Positions 9,668-19,990 of a DNA stretch of 64,000 bases are shown here, one piece after another. Position 1 is the stretch's first letter. Each line of letters begins with the position of its first letter. The notes under the pieces are model-generated. The model was not told the origin of the DNA. It saw only the letters and a list, made by a program, of their open reading frames with translations, and did not search any database. The stretch covers positions 1,534,501 to 1,598,500 of the forward strand of contig JBBBDQ010000400.1 in the NCBI GenBank assembly GCA_037127315.1. Direction: 5' to 3'. Both the position numbers and the translations under genes were made by a program. This stretch comes from Ascarosepion bandense (taxonomy: Eukaryota; Mollusca; Cephalopoda; Sepiida; Sepiidae).

Positions 9668-9880
9668 AGCTCTCTCTCCCCACCCCCGTAGAACCTTCTC
9701 TTTCTCTCTACCTATGTAGCTGTCATCGCACCTGCTTTCTCAGCTTTCTATTGTTCCTTTCTAACTAGTTTGTACTCCTCACTCTTTTCTAATTAATCTT
9801 TTTACGTTTATGTAGCCCCCTGCACATCAGTGGCGTTTCCGCCTTGCTCGGGGTGAAATGATTAAAAAAAAAAAGAAGAA
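9668..9880 (+). mobile_element. Jockey/CR1-type LINE 3' UTR fragment
   Basis: It matches the reverse complement of 49246-49455 closely, including CATCGCACCTGCTTTCTCAG, GTTCCTTTCTAACTAG and the terminal CCCCCTGCACATCAGTGG, CCGCCTTGCTCGGGGTGAAA, with an A-tail at about 9863-9875. It is 5'-truncated, containing no coding part. Confidence 0.8.
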
Positions 9881-10205
9881 GAATTGCTATTGTCTGCTCA
9901 GTTTCGTAAGGTGAAAGAATTGTAACAGAGGACAGCAAAATCGACGCATAGACATGGAGGGCTTTTCGGCAGATTTTTATCAGAAGCTAAAAAGAAAGTT
10001 ACGAGAAATATATTCGATTATTATCGAATTATCAAAGCTTGAATAGCATATGGTTTACAGATGGCACACTGGTGAGATTAGATTCAGAAAGAAATTGTCG
10101 TGTGAAGAATTTTGATTGCAGTAAAAAACAAAATATCCACGTGGCGTGGCACATACCGATACGCAAAAAACGAATATTCCCAAGGGAAACACTATGCATG
10201 CAGAA
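9881..10205. other. Unassigned stretch
   Basis: No feature recognised. Confidence 0.4.
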
Positions 10206-10209
10206 TGGT

Positions 10210-10271
<62 letters not shown>

Positions 10272-10375
10272 TAATATAATATATATAATAATATATAATA
10301 TTATAATATAATATATATATAAATAATATTATAATATAATATATAAATATTTTATATATATATATATATATATTA
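10206..10375. repeat. (TA)n and ATTATAATAT-type low-complexity tract
   Basis: A pure TA run at about 10211-10264 is followed by irregular ATATTATAATATAA blocks to 10375. Confidence 0.9.
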
Positions 10376-10481
10376 TGATGCTATATCAAAATCAAAAGAA
10401 CGACTCAGAGTTTTATGCACTTCGTAATTATTATATGCATATACTTGCGTGTATACACATATGTATATTTATTTACATTCA

Positions 10482-10531
<50 letters not shown>
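10482..10531. repeat. (ATCT)n microsatellite
   Basis: About twelve ATCT tetranucleotides. The same motif recurs at 12434, 19611 and 21527. Confidence 0.95.
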
Positions 10532-10532
<1 letters not shown>

Positions 10533-10556
10533 ATAATAATATAATTATAAATTAAA

Positions 10557-10714
10557 AATAGATTGCGACGCCGAAATTTATATGTTTCAAGATTTCTATC
10601 TCGTCATCAGACAATGTTAGATGTTAACAGTGAAAATAATTTTCATGACTGCTTGATGACGAGATAGAAATCTCGAAACATAGAAATTTCCGTGTCGCAA
10701 TGTATTTTTAATTA
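10557..10714. repeat. Inverted repeat (foldback) with hammerhead-like stems
   Basis: Arms of about 55 bp face each other: ATTGCGACGCCGAAATTTAT, ATGTTTCAAGATTTCTATC and TCGTCATCA on the left, and TTGATGACGAGATAGAAATC, CTCGAAACATAGAAATTTCC and GTGTCGCAAT on the right. Each arm, read in its sense, has CTGATGA or TTGATGA, a GAGAT/ATCTC stem, GAAAC and GTCGCAAT. This resembles a hammerhead but has an extra C next to stem II. Confidence 0.7.
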
Positions 10715-10729
10715 AAAAACAAAATTAAT

Positions 10730-11203
10730 TATGTGACTATATTATGCTCTACAATATTTGATGTATTGAGCACTTAAAAAAAAGTAAATGCCAGAGAACA
10801 CTAAATCGTAAAACATTGAAGTTGAATATATTAATTGGAATCCGACAGTACAAGTATTTTTTTTTAATCATATCACCCCAAGCAAGGCGGTAACGCCACT
10901 GATGCGCAGGGGGCTACGTAAGGGTAAAAAGAATGGAAAAGAGAAAGCCGGAAACCGCATCCTAAACAGGAGACAAGGGATGAGCCTCTTCACCTGTTCA
11001 ATAGATGTGGGTGGAGTGTGAACCGGGCGATAGTTTAGTTTATCTACTCCAATTGAAAAAAATAATAATAAAAAATGAAAAGAGTGAAAAGATTGGAAAA
11101 GAGAAAACCGGAAACCGCATCCTAAACAGGAAACAAGGGGTGAGCCTCTTCACCTGTTCAATAGATGTGTGTAGAAAATATGTAAAAATAATTATCTATT
11201 ACT
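10730..11203 (-). mobile_element. Composite element with 155-bp VNTR (V2), duplicate of V1
   Basis: It is nearly identical to 6109-6590, including the non-repeat flank ATTATGTGACTATATTATGC at the left edge and TAAAAATAATTATCTATTAC at the right. Inside are two VNTR units and the LINE-like 3' end with an A-tail on the minus strand. Two copies with the same outer limits but different surroundings define the element's boundaries. Confidence 0.7.
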
Positions 11204-11369
11204 TTATACGTGACACGAACAATACGAATTATCCTCAAATCACAACATACCAATACACTTCTTATTTTTAATTTTTCTCTCGGTCTCTGAAAAAGCTTAA
11301 ATAAAAGTCAAACATGTTAAACAGAGATACGTTTTCTAGTTTTGTTCATTTACTTTATTTTGTTATACG

Positions 11370-11955
11370 TCTATTGAACAGGGTAAGAGGCTCATCCCTT
11401 GTTCCCTGTTTAGGATGTGGTTTCCGGCTTTTCTCTTTTTCCAATCTTCTCACTTTAGTTACATTTTTTACAGTTGGAGTAGATAGATCTATCTATCGCC
11501 CGGTTCACACTTCACCCATGTCTATTGAACAGGGTAAGAGGCTCATCCCTTGTTCCCTGTTTAGGATGTGGTTTCCGGCTTTCTCTTTTCCAATCTTCTC
11601 ACTTTGTTTTCTTTCTTTTCATTTGCAGTAGATAGATCTATCTATCGCCCGGTTCACACTCCACCCATGTCTATTGAACAGGGTAAGAGGTTCATCCCTT
11701 GTTCCCTGTTTATGATGTGCTTTCCTGCTTTCTCTTTTCCAATTTTCTCACTTTGTTTTCTTTTTTTCAATTGCAGTAGATAGATCTATCTATCGCCCGG
11801 TTTACACTACACACACGTCTACTGAACAGGTTAAGAGGCTCATCCCTTGTTCCCTTTTAGGATGTGGTTTCCGGCTTTCTCTTTTCCAATCTTTTCACTA
11901 TTACGTCGCCCCTTGCACATCAGTGGCGTTACTGCCTTGCTCGGGGTGATACGAT
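11370..11955 (+). mobile_element. VNTR retroelement (V3), four units, LINE 3' end
   Basis: Four tandem units of about 145-155 bp (TCTATTGAACAGG, GAGGCTCATCCCTTG, TCCCTGTTTAGGATGTGG, CTCTTTTCCAATC, CAGTAGATAGATCTATC, CGCCCGGTTCACACT) end in CCCCTTGCACATCAGTGGCG and TGCCTTGCTCGGGGTGA. A TA-rich tract follows instead of a clean A-tail. Parts of the repeat stay open in one frame (IPCSLFRMWFPAFSFPIFSL), but the codons show no domain. Confidence 0.7.
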
Positions 11956-12004
11956 TTAATATATATATATATTTAATTTAACTCCTGTAACTCCTGGATT
12001 TATT

Positions 12005-12012
12005 ACTGCTTG

Positions 12013-12094
<82 letters not shown>
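12005..12094. repeat. (CT)n followed by (TA)n
   Basis: A CT run at about 12013-12054 passes directly into TA repeats to 12094. Confidence 0.95.
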
Positions 12095-12097
<3 letters not shown>

Positions 12098-12306
12098 AAT
12101 TGACAGGTCTAGAGATCCCCAACTGTGATAACACTGAGGTCTCTGTTTTAAATCATGTTACTTATTTTCCATTTAATTTTAAAGAAATGTTTATTCCGGG
12201 AAAATATTTGCACCAAATTAGAACGAATATAGTGTGGTCTGATGTAATGAGCTAATTTAGCAAAAAGAAATTAAATATAATTTATAACAAATATAAATGA
12301 CGTGTT

Positions 12307-12309
<3 letters not shown>

Positions 12310-12343
<34 letters not shown>
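12310..12343. repeat. (TA)n microsatellite
   Basis: Pure TA dinucleotides. Confidence 0.95.
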
Positions 12344-12346
<3 letters not shown>

Positions 12347-12433
12347 AACAAGGCGCACGTGTGAAATTAAAAGTGAAAATGCCGATAATTTTCCCATCGC
12401 ACCCAATACATGTATATGTATGTACATACATTA

Positions 12434-12439
12434 TGGTAG

Positions 12440-12481
<42 letters not shown>
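12434..12481. repeat. (ATCT)n microsatellite
   Basis: Twelve or so ATCT units directly abut the 3' end of the VNTR element on its right. Confidence 0.95.
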
Positions 12482-12482
<1 letters not shown>

Positions 12483-12675
12483 ATATAATCATATCGCCCC
12501 GAGCAAAGCGGTAACGCCACTGATGTGCAGGGGGCTACATAGGGGTGAAATCATTGGAAAAGAGAAAGCCGGAGACACCATCCTAAACAGGAAACAAGGG
12601 ATGAGCCTCTTCACCTGTTCAATAGACGTGGGTGGAGGGTGAACCGGGTGATAGTCTATTCTATCTACTCCAATG
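12482..12675 (-). mobile_element. VNTR retroelement (V4), about one unit
   Basis: On the minus strand one VNTR unit (GTCTATTGAACAGGTGAAG, GAGGCTCATCCCTTG, CTCTTTTCCAATG) runs into CCCCCTGCACATCAGTGGCG and CGCTTTGCTCGGGGCGA. The element is 5'-truncated near 12675. Its 3' end abuts an (ATCT)n tract instead of poly(A). Confidence 0.65.
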
Positions 12676-12697
12676 CACATGAGTAAAATTAGCGAAC

Positions 12698-12850
12698 TCA
12701 ACGGGAATTTGAATTAACAATTCCAAGTCTTTATGCATTACCCTACCTTCCCATACAAGCTTACAACACCCTGTATTCGCAAACGGTCATCCATCCCATT
12801 AGTGACCAAGCTCGATATTACTTAATTTTGATGACCGTTCCAAACGTAAG
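12698..12850 (-). mobile_element. 5S-rRNA/tRNA composite SINE, copy 2 (partial)
   Basis: On the minus strand AAATTAAGTAATATCGAGC, TTGGTCACTAATGGGATGG, TGACCGTTTGCGAATACAGG and GTGTTGTAAGCTTG align with the 3' two-thirds of 5S rRNA. The tRNA-like half follows (GGTAGGGTAATGCATAAAG, TTGGAATTGTTAATTC) and the copy stops there. Confidence 0.65.
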
Positions 12851-12860
12851 CCTGTCTGAC

Positions 12861-12913
<53 letters not shown>
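12861..12913. repeat. (TA)n microsatellite
   Basis: Pure TA run. Confidence 0.95.
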
Positions 12914-12915
<2 letters not shown>

Positions 12916-13112
12916 CCAAGTATGGGCGGAATAATATTCCTTGTCTAAAGAAACATTATTTTTAAAAAAGTGCTCAATACAAAGAATAATATTTATTCAG
13001 AAATTATGACATGGATATGTTACAATATCACTACAAAATAGCTATTTTGTTTCGACACTTCTTGTTTCTTGTTAAGTGATGTGGTTATTTTAAATTGAAT
13101 GATTTTAAAAAC

Positions 13113-13117
<5 letters not shown>

Positions 13118-13166
<49 letters not shown>
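13118..13166. repeat. (TA)n microsatellite
   Basis: Pure TA run. The 12914-13117 interval between this and the previous tract shows nothing recognised. Confidence 0.95.
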
Positions 13167-13170
<4 letters not shown>

Positions 13171-13302
13171 TATAGTGTTAATAGAATATTTTTTTTTATT
13201 TAACTGAGTAGTGCTATACCGGCTGTAAAGTTTCGTAAACACATTTTTATGATGTCTTTACTCTTCAGGGTCTTGCCAATTTGATGCTGCTTCCCGATGC
13301 TT

Positions 13303-13322
13303 GATGATGATGATGATGATGA

Positions 13323-13360
<38 letters not shown>
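13303..13360. repeat. (GAT)n followed by (TA)n
   Basis: A short GATGATGAT run leads into TA repeats. The 13361-13617 interval that follows has no recognised feature. Confidence 0.9.
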
Positions 13361-13362
<2 letters not shown>

Positions 13363-13617
13363 TCGCTTTCCTCTTTCTTTGGGGTTCTTTTTCGAATGAG
13401 AGAGAAATTTTCGTAAATAACCGTTACAAATGTCTGTTCTAATACGTAAAATTAAATAAAAGAAAATATTTTTTTTGTGGGGTGATATTTTGATTCTCTA
13501 CTGTTGTACCATTTGGGTTTGACGAGCCACGATAATAAAATTAAAGCGGTGAAATATGTATTATCCATAGTAATAATAAAAAATCTTTAATAAATTATAT
13601 ATATTTATATATATATT

Positions 13618-13893
13618 CTCAACATATACTGTTAAATATAACAGACAATGAATGTCTACTATCTTTAATCATGAGCTGTTCTAAATATCGTATTTTGGCT
13701 TTAATTTCAGGTGAAAATAAAGACAAAAATTGTCCAACATTTGGATTTTTATTTATTATGCTGGTTCTAAGCCTTTGGCTTTTGAACAATTTTGTCTTTA
13801 TTTTCACATGAAATTAAACCTAAAATACAATGTTTAAAATGGCTCATGATTAAACATAATAGACATTTATTGTCTGTTATATTTAACAGTATA
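13618..13893. mobile_element. Large inverted repeat of Penelope-like terminal sequence
   Basis: Arms of about 130 bp: the left has CATATACTGTTAAATATAAC, AGACAATGAATGTCTACTA, TTTAATCATGAGC and GAAAATAAAGACAAAAATTG. The right arm repeats all of these inverted to 13893 (GTTATATTTAACAGTATATG). The left arm also matches 2372-2515, next to the Penelope-like frame. I interpret this as two inverted Penelope termini or a derived foldback. Confidence 0.7.
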
Positions 13894-14080
13894 TGTTTAG
13901 AAAGCTATCTGCTGTCTCGATACATTATATATTTATGCAACGACCTTAAACAATGCTAGTACCTAAAAACGAAATTCAAATCTAAAAACGGTCAGTTCAT
14001 ATGCACCTGATGTTTGCGTAGTGTATGAATCTCCAAATCGTGCTTTAGAATTAGGATATGTATATTCATTAATATATATA

Positions 14081-14083
<3 letters not shown>

Positions 14084-14138
<55 letters not shown>

Positions 14139-14145
14139 TGTGTTT
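14084..14145. repeat. (GT)n microsatellite
   Basis: About 30 GT dinucleotides with a few interruptions at the right end. Confidence 0.95.
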
Positions 14146-14720
14146 TGGCATATGTGCGTATCTGTGTTTGATGTTGGGTGTGTATTGTCGCGATTCGGCC
14201 AAACAAGGAATAGGGAATATACTTCAATTTGTATCACCGTGAAGGCAGATTAAATGCTTTTATTCCTTCTTCATCATAGCCACGGAAAAAAAAACTACAC
14301 AATCAAAGTTCATTTTTGTAACATTAGTGTACAATAAATTTGTTATTATTCACTAAATAACGTTCCTAAAAGGCATGCTCTAATTATTTGATATATAATA
14401 CATGCCTGAAAATGTCAATATCTTCTGTCTTCGACAGAGACTTCAGGCGATATTTTAAAGCTCGCTTTTTTAAAAAGTAAACATTCTGTTGGAATAAGAT
14501 CTGTAAACTTATTTGACTTTTAAAAAAATAAGAATTTAAGGTTAGTGGGATCTTGGGAACAATTCCATCAATCTTTTGTTTCAAGGGCACTAAATGAGTA
14601 AGTCCTTGCAGCTAATGTTGGTATTATTGAAATTAGGTCAAATAAAGTACACTGTGGCTAATTTTTAATATAACAACAATTTTCACCGACAAAAAAAAGA
14701 AAAAAAGAAGAGAAATTGAA
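14146..14720. other. Unassigned stretch
   Basis: No coding, RNA or repeat feature recognised. Confidence 0.4.
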
Positions 14721-14850
14721 GCTTCTATATGCGATGTCCCTTCGGGGCGTGGAAAATCTTGACTCTCTACAACATTCTATCCTTTTGAACTTCTTAGCAA
14801 TGGTTTTCCTTTTACCACCCCTTCACTGCCTTGTTCTGTCGTCCATTCAC
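14721..14850 (-). pseudogene. RTE LINE 3' end fragment
   Basis: The plus strand reads GATGTCCCTTCGGGGCGTGG, AAAATCTTGACTCTCTAC, equivalent to the reverse complement of the RTE last codons ([14 protein letters not shown] region). It abuts the SINE that starts at 14853. Confidence 0.5.
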
Positions 14851-14852
14851 TC

Positions 14853-15125
14853 ACTCAGTTAAGTGCCATACGTGATACACGCTTTGGGCGATCATTTCTC
14901 TTTCGAGACATGATTGACTGGGCAGAAGATTATTCCGCAGTAAGTTGCTATTACTTTCTGCGGTAGATTGGTTGCCACCCAAGGCTATAGAACCCAAACC
15001 GTTCTGTTATTTAACCCATAACTAGAAGGAAGAGACGGATTAGTACTTTCCAAAGGGTATTTGTGCGTAAGTGAATGCAAGGAATTCAACTGAAATTCGA
15101 ACCCGGCTCCTCTATTCGTCAATTC
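14853..15125 (-). mobile_element. tRNA-derived SINE (S1), 5'-truncated in the head
   Basis: The family order on the plus strand is CTCAGTTAAGTGCCATACG, a CTTTCGAGACATGA stem, GGGCAGAAGATTATTCC, GCGGTAGATTGGTTGCC, TATTTAACCCATAACTAG and AATTCGAACCCGGCTC. The last is the reverse complement of the B box. The A box is lost. Confidence 0.85.
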
Positions 15126-15844
15126 ACACGAGCTTATTATGTATGTTACTCGCTTTTTCAATATGTTCCACATAACATTCTTCTTAGGATTTTATCTAAA
15201 TATATAACAGGAACACTAGACTATATGTGACAGCAATATTCAAAGCATGGACCAATGATAGACTTATAAATATTCAAGATAGTTTCGGGAGATATTTTCT
15301 TGAAACTGATAACGATATCCTAGCAAGAACAAAGGCAAGTCATTCCATTTCAGTCAAATTTATCTTATACAATTGTAAGAGATCAATTTACAGCATTTTA
15401 AGAAAGCTCTGGAACGCTTTTCATCTGACAGCCATGACAGTTATTCCGCTTAACGCTCTCCGGCTCGGTGTCATTGGCTTGTATTTCCTGGAGATTCATG
15501 GAGTCTGTTTTCTTATGACTTCCATTTAGCCATGTGTTTCTTATCCGAAAGGTTTTAAGAGAAAAATTGACATTAGTACCTGTCTTCTCTGAAAAATCCT
15601 GCATTTTGTCTCCAGTTGAATTTTCCGGATGATTTTTATACCCCGAATATTTGCTGAGGTTACCCTTAGTTTGGCTGTGCGCCACAAGTCTGACGCACAC
15701 AACGAGGATTAAATTCAACAGAAAGGGGTCACTATTCCTGCGGTTTGCAACCGGGAATCAACATGCAATGTAGACAAGAATGAGTAATTCTCATTCTTTT
15801 CGTAATCTGTTAGTAAGAAATAAATTACACTTATTCCAAAAAAT
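15126..15844. other. Unassigned stretch with a faint LINE match
   Basis: GACAGCAATATTCAAAGCAT at 15228 and what follows faintly resemble the Jockey/CR1 LINE region read at 6925 and 49865 (minus strand). The similarity fades after about 80 bp. Nothing else is recognised. Confidence 0.3.
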
Positions 15845-16465
15845 TCCTGCTTTGTTTGAATAGCCTACCGGAAGGATGTTTGCTTTATCACTCCAAGTTT
15901 GAACTCTTCAAGTCTAGGGTTAATCTTTATCTTTTGTTCGTGACCTATTTTGTCCGCTATCAGCATGGCTGATGCTAAAGTCAAGGATGGAAACACTCTG
16001 AATCCACTGAACGGTCCTCAGATTGACAACCAAACACTCTGAACAGTTTATATTAGAGCTGCTGGCGCGAATGCCAAGCAGTACAACATTCTGTACTCAA
16101 CAAGTTTCTGGCTGAGTGAATTGCGCCATGGTGCTATTTTTCTCTAAGATGGTGCCCAACTGACCCTACTATACTATATAGCAAAAAAAAAAAAAAACGA
16201 ATAAACAATCAATACGTATGCACAAAATTAAAAATATAAAAGGGCAACAATTTACACATTGTACCCTGCACAATCTTCAAAATTCCACTGCAACGTCAAT
16301 CCTCATTTTTTTAATTTCTTGAACCCTGATCATTTTTCTTTTTTCCTCAACCCCCTTTTATTCTGTTATCTCATTTTCTTTCACTTTCACTCCATGTAAC
16401 ACCCTGTGTTGTAGTGGCATTATCGCGTTACTTGTTGTTAAATGATTTAAAAAATTAAAAAAAAC
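15845..16465 (+). pseudogene. Old Jockey/CR1-type LINE relic
   Basis: At 15860-15950 a frame reads NSLPEGCLLYHSKFELFKSR, then VNLYLL. This is the conserved C-terminus of Jockey/CR1-type ORF2 (compare WNSL-CFPD-YNLQEFKCKVN in family copies here). At 16380-16460 a decayed 3' end (CATGTAACACCCTGTGTTG, AGTGGCATTATCGCG, then an A-rich tail) matches the family terminus. The intervening 400 bp is not alignable by eye. Confidence 0.55.
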
Positions 16466-17169
16466 ATCGTGAACTACATTTTCTAATGCTCATACAACAC
16501 CACACAGTAATCTACTACCTTAAGTGGCTCTTAGGCTATGTATAAACTGAAGATTAGTATATAAAAAAAAATGTCTTATGACCACTATCCTACGCTGACG
16601 CGTCGAAAGTAAGTATATTCTTACCGACATTCAATTCTCAATCGAGATTCTCTTTCTAAAATATAATTTTAATAATTTGATATACTGTAAATGAAAAAAA
16701 AAAGCTATCACCCAAATTAAAGACTTATTTTTAATACAAGCTGTTTCAAGTAAGATTTGTGAGCCGAATATGCAAAAGACAAAGGAATATATAGGTGTTC
16801 TAACCAATTAAATAATTTTATACCAGATGCGACATAAATTTCAGGTGATTTGAACGTAGCGCGCAAAACTAGAACTTATTTTTGATTATACCCGTCTAAT
16901 TCTTCGAATTTTGTTAAATCTGCTAGAATTGAGAGTAGAAAGTAGAGGCGTTTGTGTAATTTTTCGATGGAAACTTTCATTAAACCCTTTGACAATATCT
17001 AGAATTACATCATAGCAAAATTTCGTTCCTGATCAGAAAAATAAAAACAATACGAATTGCAATGATCCCATTCAATGATCTCATATAAAATGTTAGCAGA
17101 TACTAAAAAAGAGACTTTAATAATCCAACAAGTAAATAAATTTAAATCAACTGGCAAAAAATAGAATGT
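16466..17169. other. Unassigned AT-rich stretch with one recurrent segment
   Basis: At about 16480-16570 the segment with CTCATACAACACC, AGTAATCTACTACC and TAAGTGGCTCTTAGG resembles segments at 34.98-35.10 and 44.75-44.87 kb, so it belongs to an unclassified dispersed repeat. The rest is featureless. Confidence 0.4.
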
Positions 17170-17350
17170 ATGGTCGTTAGAATCAAGCGATAACCCGATC
17201 AGGAGACCAAGAAAGGTCGCCAGAATTGTTTTAGAAAATTAAATCACTTGGAAAAAAGATAGTACATATGGTCGTTAGAGTCAAGATATGGTCGTTAGAA
17301 TCAAGATAGTATGTATGGTCGTTAGAATCAAGCAAAACCAGGTCGGGAGC
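17170..17350. repeat. Irregular direct repeats of ATGGTCGTTAGAATCAAG
   Basis: The motif TATGGTCGTTAGAATCAAG or a near copy occurs four times (about 17170, 17268, 17287, 17316). It is paired twice with AGGAGACCAAGAAA or GGGAGCCCAAGAAA. The spacing is irregular, suggesting local duplication inside an older element. Confidence 0.6.
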
Positions 17351-17439
17351 CCAAGAAACGACGTCATAATCAAGCGACGAAAGAGATTTAATTATCTAAA
17401 TGTGTTATATCAGACTATAGAAAACGTAACATCTAAATC

Positions 17440-17840
17440 CTAGCAAAAATGGAATAGCTAAGTTTCTTTCCCAAAAATTAAGAAACGTATTAAAAAGGAA
17501 ATACATTTCGTGAGAAACAAAGAAAAAAAAATAGCTGGATATCAATCCTTCCATATGGCAATGAATTCTGGAAATTTTCTCACAGATGAAGAAGATACTT
17601 AAAAAACAAATATGTGATTCTACAAAAGGATGCCGAGAATACCCGGGGTGGAACATGTGAGCAAAAAGATCAAATGGGAACAGAAAAGATACCTGGATGT
17701 GTAATGAAAAAGGGACATTTGAAATACAGCTCATTTTTTTGTGAAGATCATGAGTGTTTTTTGCTCATCCCCAGCATAGTGTTTTTAGGACACGCCATTT
17801 GCCATGAGAAACAGTCGTAAAAATCCGTTCTCAAGCCGTA
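17440..17840 (+). pseudogene. Strongly diverged RTE LINE relic
   Basis: TATCAATCCTTCCATATGG, CAATGAATTCTGGAAA, TTCTCACAGATGAAGAAG and GTGATTCTACAAAAGGATGC parallel the RTE block encoding [20 protein letters not shown] and MWFYRRMLR at 44.0-44.1 kb. Frameshifts and deletions are frequent. It is one of the older RTE copies here. Confidence 0.5.
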
Positions 17841-17867
17841 GTAAACCCAATCTTCATTTATGACAAA

Positions 17868-18580
17868 CTAGCAGTATAGCCCGGCGTTGCTCGGGTGTAA
17901 TGAAAGCTTTAAAACTAATCCATGGTACTGAAGCTCAGACTCTTTGGACGTTGGCACGAAAGACTAAAAAGCAACAGTTGTTTCCAGTTAAAGAGAAACC
18001 GTAGACGAAAAGAAAAATGAATGGATGTAAATCAAATTTTGATTTCTTGATATCGATATCAAAAAAGTTTTTCGTCGTAAACTGAATTTTGAAGGCTAAA
18101 TAAGTCCTCTGAGTAAATGGTATCATAGCTGAGACTAAGAACTACAATTATACCTACTTAGAGCCAAATCCGAAGCAAAAGCTAAAATAAAAGGGCTGAA
18201 AAAAATACTGACATACAAGCAGATAAACAGACACACACAAACATCTTGCCTTTTATATATATATTATAGATTTTCTGCACTATTTTAAGAACTGCAATTT
18301 TGAAACTTCTGAATCTCGTTTCTTATGCCTTTGTCTATGAGTGTAGCAAATTTGATTAAAATCGGACTACTTCTATAACCCGATTTTTTCGATTATCGAT
18401 TTTCGATATTTATCGGGGGTACTTCGACACTAAACCTAGCTAAGAACACTCACAGACGCTTATTGTACAACTGTGTAAATTTTCAAGAAAATTGTTTCAG
18501 CCGTTTCGGAGTCTATAGGTAACGGACACAGAGAGAGAGACACACACAAAGACAAAGTTCCATTTATAAATAAGTTTAGA
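17868..18580 (-). mobile_element. Helitron-like element, copy 3 (longest)
   Basis: Both ends are intact. On the minus strand it runs from A|TCTAAACTTATTTATAAATG to CCCGAGCAACGCCGGG, CTATACTG and CTAG|T. At 713 bp it includes about 200 bp of interior (18055-18265) missing from the 532-bp copy. The copy at 63472 also retains part of that interior, so this is the better template for a consensus. No protein frame is present. Confidence 0.75.
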
Positions 18581-18679
18581 TATTTTAGTAAGTAAAAAGT
18601 TTTACAATCTTAATGACTAATATATTTTCTACGACTATTGGACAATTGTAGTTTATTTACAGCCAAAACATTTTTTTTT

Positions 18680-19016
18680 TAGATTGTAAGATTATTCTGG
18701 GAGATAATAATGATTTCGTTATACAAATCTTACTAATTAATCAATTGCTGGGGAGTAGTAAATGTGGATTCATGCTTTTTCCAATGGTATTTGTATGTAA
18801 ATGAATACAACGAACCCAACTAGAATTAGAACCCCAGCTTTCCGATTTTCAATTCTTAGCCGTTATACCATTAGAACATTACACCACCCGCACATCCAAA
18901 CATCCAACAGCTTATATTCCCAAGCGGTCAACCATCTAGGTACTGACAAGGCTCGTCGTTGTTTAACTTCGGTGATTGTAGGGGAACCAGAATTTCAACG
19001 TGATATTGCCGTAAAC
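18680..19016 (-). mobile_element. 5S-rRNA/tRNA composite SINE, copy 3 (most complete)
   Basis: The minus strand begins GTTTACGGCAATATCACG at 19016 and continues TCACCGAAGTTAAACAACG, ACGAGCCTTGTCAGTACC, TAGATGGTTGACCGCTTGGG and AATATAAGCTGTTGGATG. This is a full-length 5S rRNA-like head of about 114 nt. A tRNA-like unit follows with TGGTATAACGGCTAAG and GGGGTTCTAATTC, then the shared SINE body (CATTTACATACAAATACC) and a tail ending TCTTACAATCTA and an A-rich run. Both pol III promoter types are therefore stacked in one element. Confidence 0.8.
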
Positions 19017-19458
19017 AATTTTCACACTGAAGATGGTTCCGTCATAAAGAAGAGGAATTCTGAAAAATACAAATAATCATATCAGGTTGAACTATAAATA
19101 GTATTCACTTTTGTTTGTCAAATTTATGCTTTAAAAAAATGCAATTATATTTCCTGCAAGTTCAGATTTGCAGTGATTTCTTACCATTTTTCAGGCACAG
19201 GTATTGATAGAAGTTATTTACAAACGTATCCTCGCTTTGTTAAAACTCAGACGACACGGATAATCCATGAAGATCAACTATGAACAGCACTACATACTGA
19301 TATAGACTTTCAAATTATCCTACGTTGGTAGCACGACTCGGAGTTTCATGCATTAAGCATTGATCGGGGGCAGATTTAGAACTGGCATCCAGTTCGTTAT
19401 GATGATTGCTTAGCGCATGGAACTCTGCCATTGACGTAGAATAATATGTTTATTCTTT
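19017..19458. other. Unassigned stretch
   Basis: No feature recognised. Confidence 0.4.
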
Positions 19459-19459
19459 A

Positions 19460-19515
<56 letters not shown>
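19459..19515. repeat. (TA)n followed by (GT)n
   Basis: TA repeats pass into GT repeats. Confidence 0.95.
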
Positions 19516-19518
<3 letters not shown>

Positions 19519-19610
19519 TCTGTATACACTGCATTGAGCACTGTTTCATTAACACCTTAATAATATTTTTATACATGTGTGTATCCCCATATGTGTAGCG
19601 AATCAATTCA

Positions 19611-19612
19611 CA

Positions 19613-19665
<53 letters not shown>

Positions 19666-19676
19666 CAGCCTGTTCA

Positions 19677-19716
<40 letters not shown>

Positions 19717-19732
19717 CTATCTCAGCCTATCA

Positions 19733-19785
<53 letters not shown>

Positions 19786-19796
19786 CAGCCTGTTCA

Positions 19797-19841
<45 letters not shown>

Positions 19842-19871
19842 CATCCTATTCTATCTATCTCAGCCTGTTCA

Positions 19872-19912
<41 letters not shown>

Positions 19913-19914
19913 CA

Positions 19915-19974
<60 letters not shown>

Positions 19975-19990
19975 GGAGGGAGGGAGGGAG
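19611..19990. repeat. Compound (ATCT)n array with CAGCCTGTTCAT interruptions
   Basis: Five blocks of ATCT repeats are separated by CTCAGCCTGTTCATAT or shorter versions at about 19665, 19725, 19787, 19840 and 19859. They end in (TA)n, (GA)n and (GGGA)n to 19990. The interruption recurs as a unit, which gives a higher-order repeat. Confidence 0.9.
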
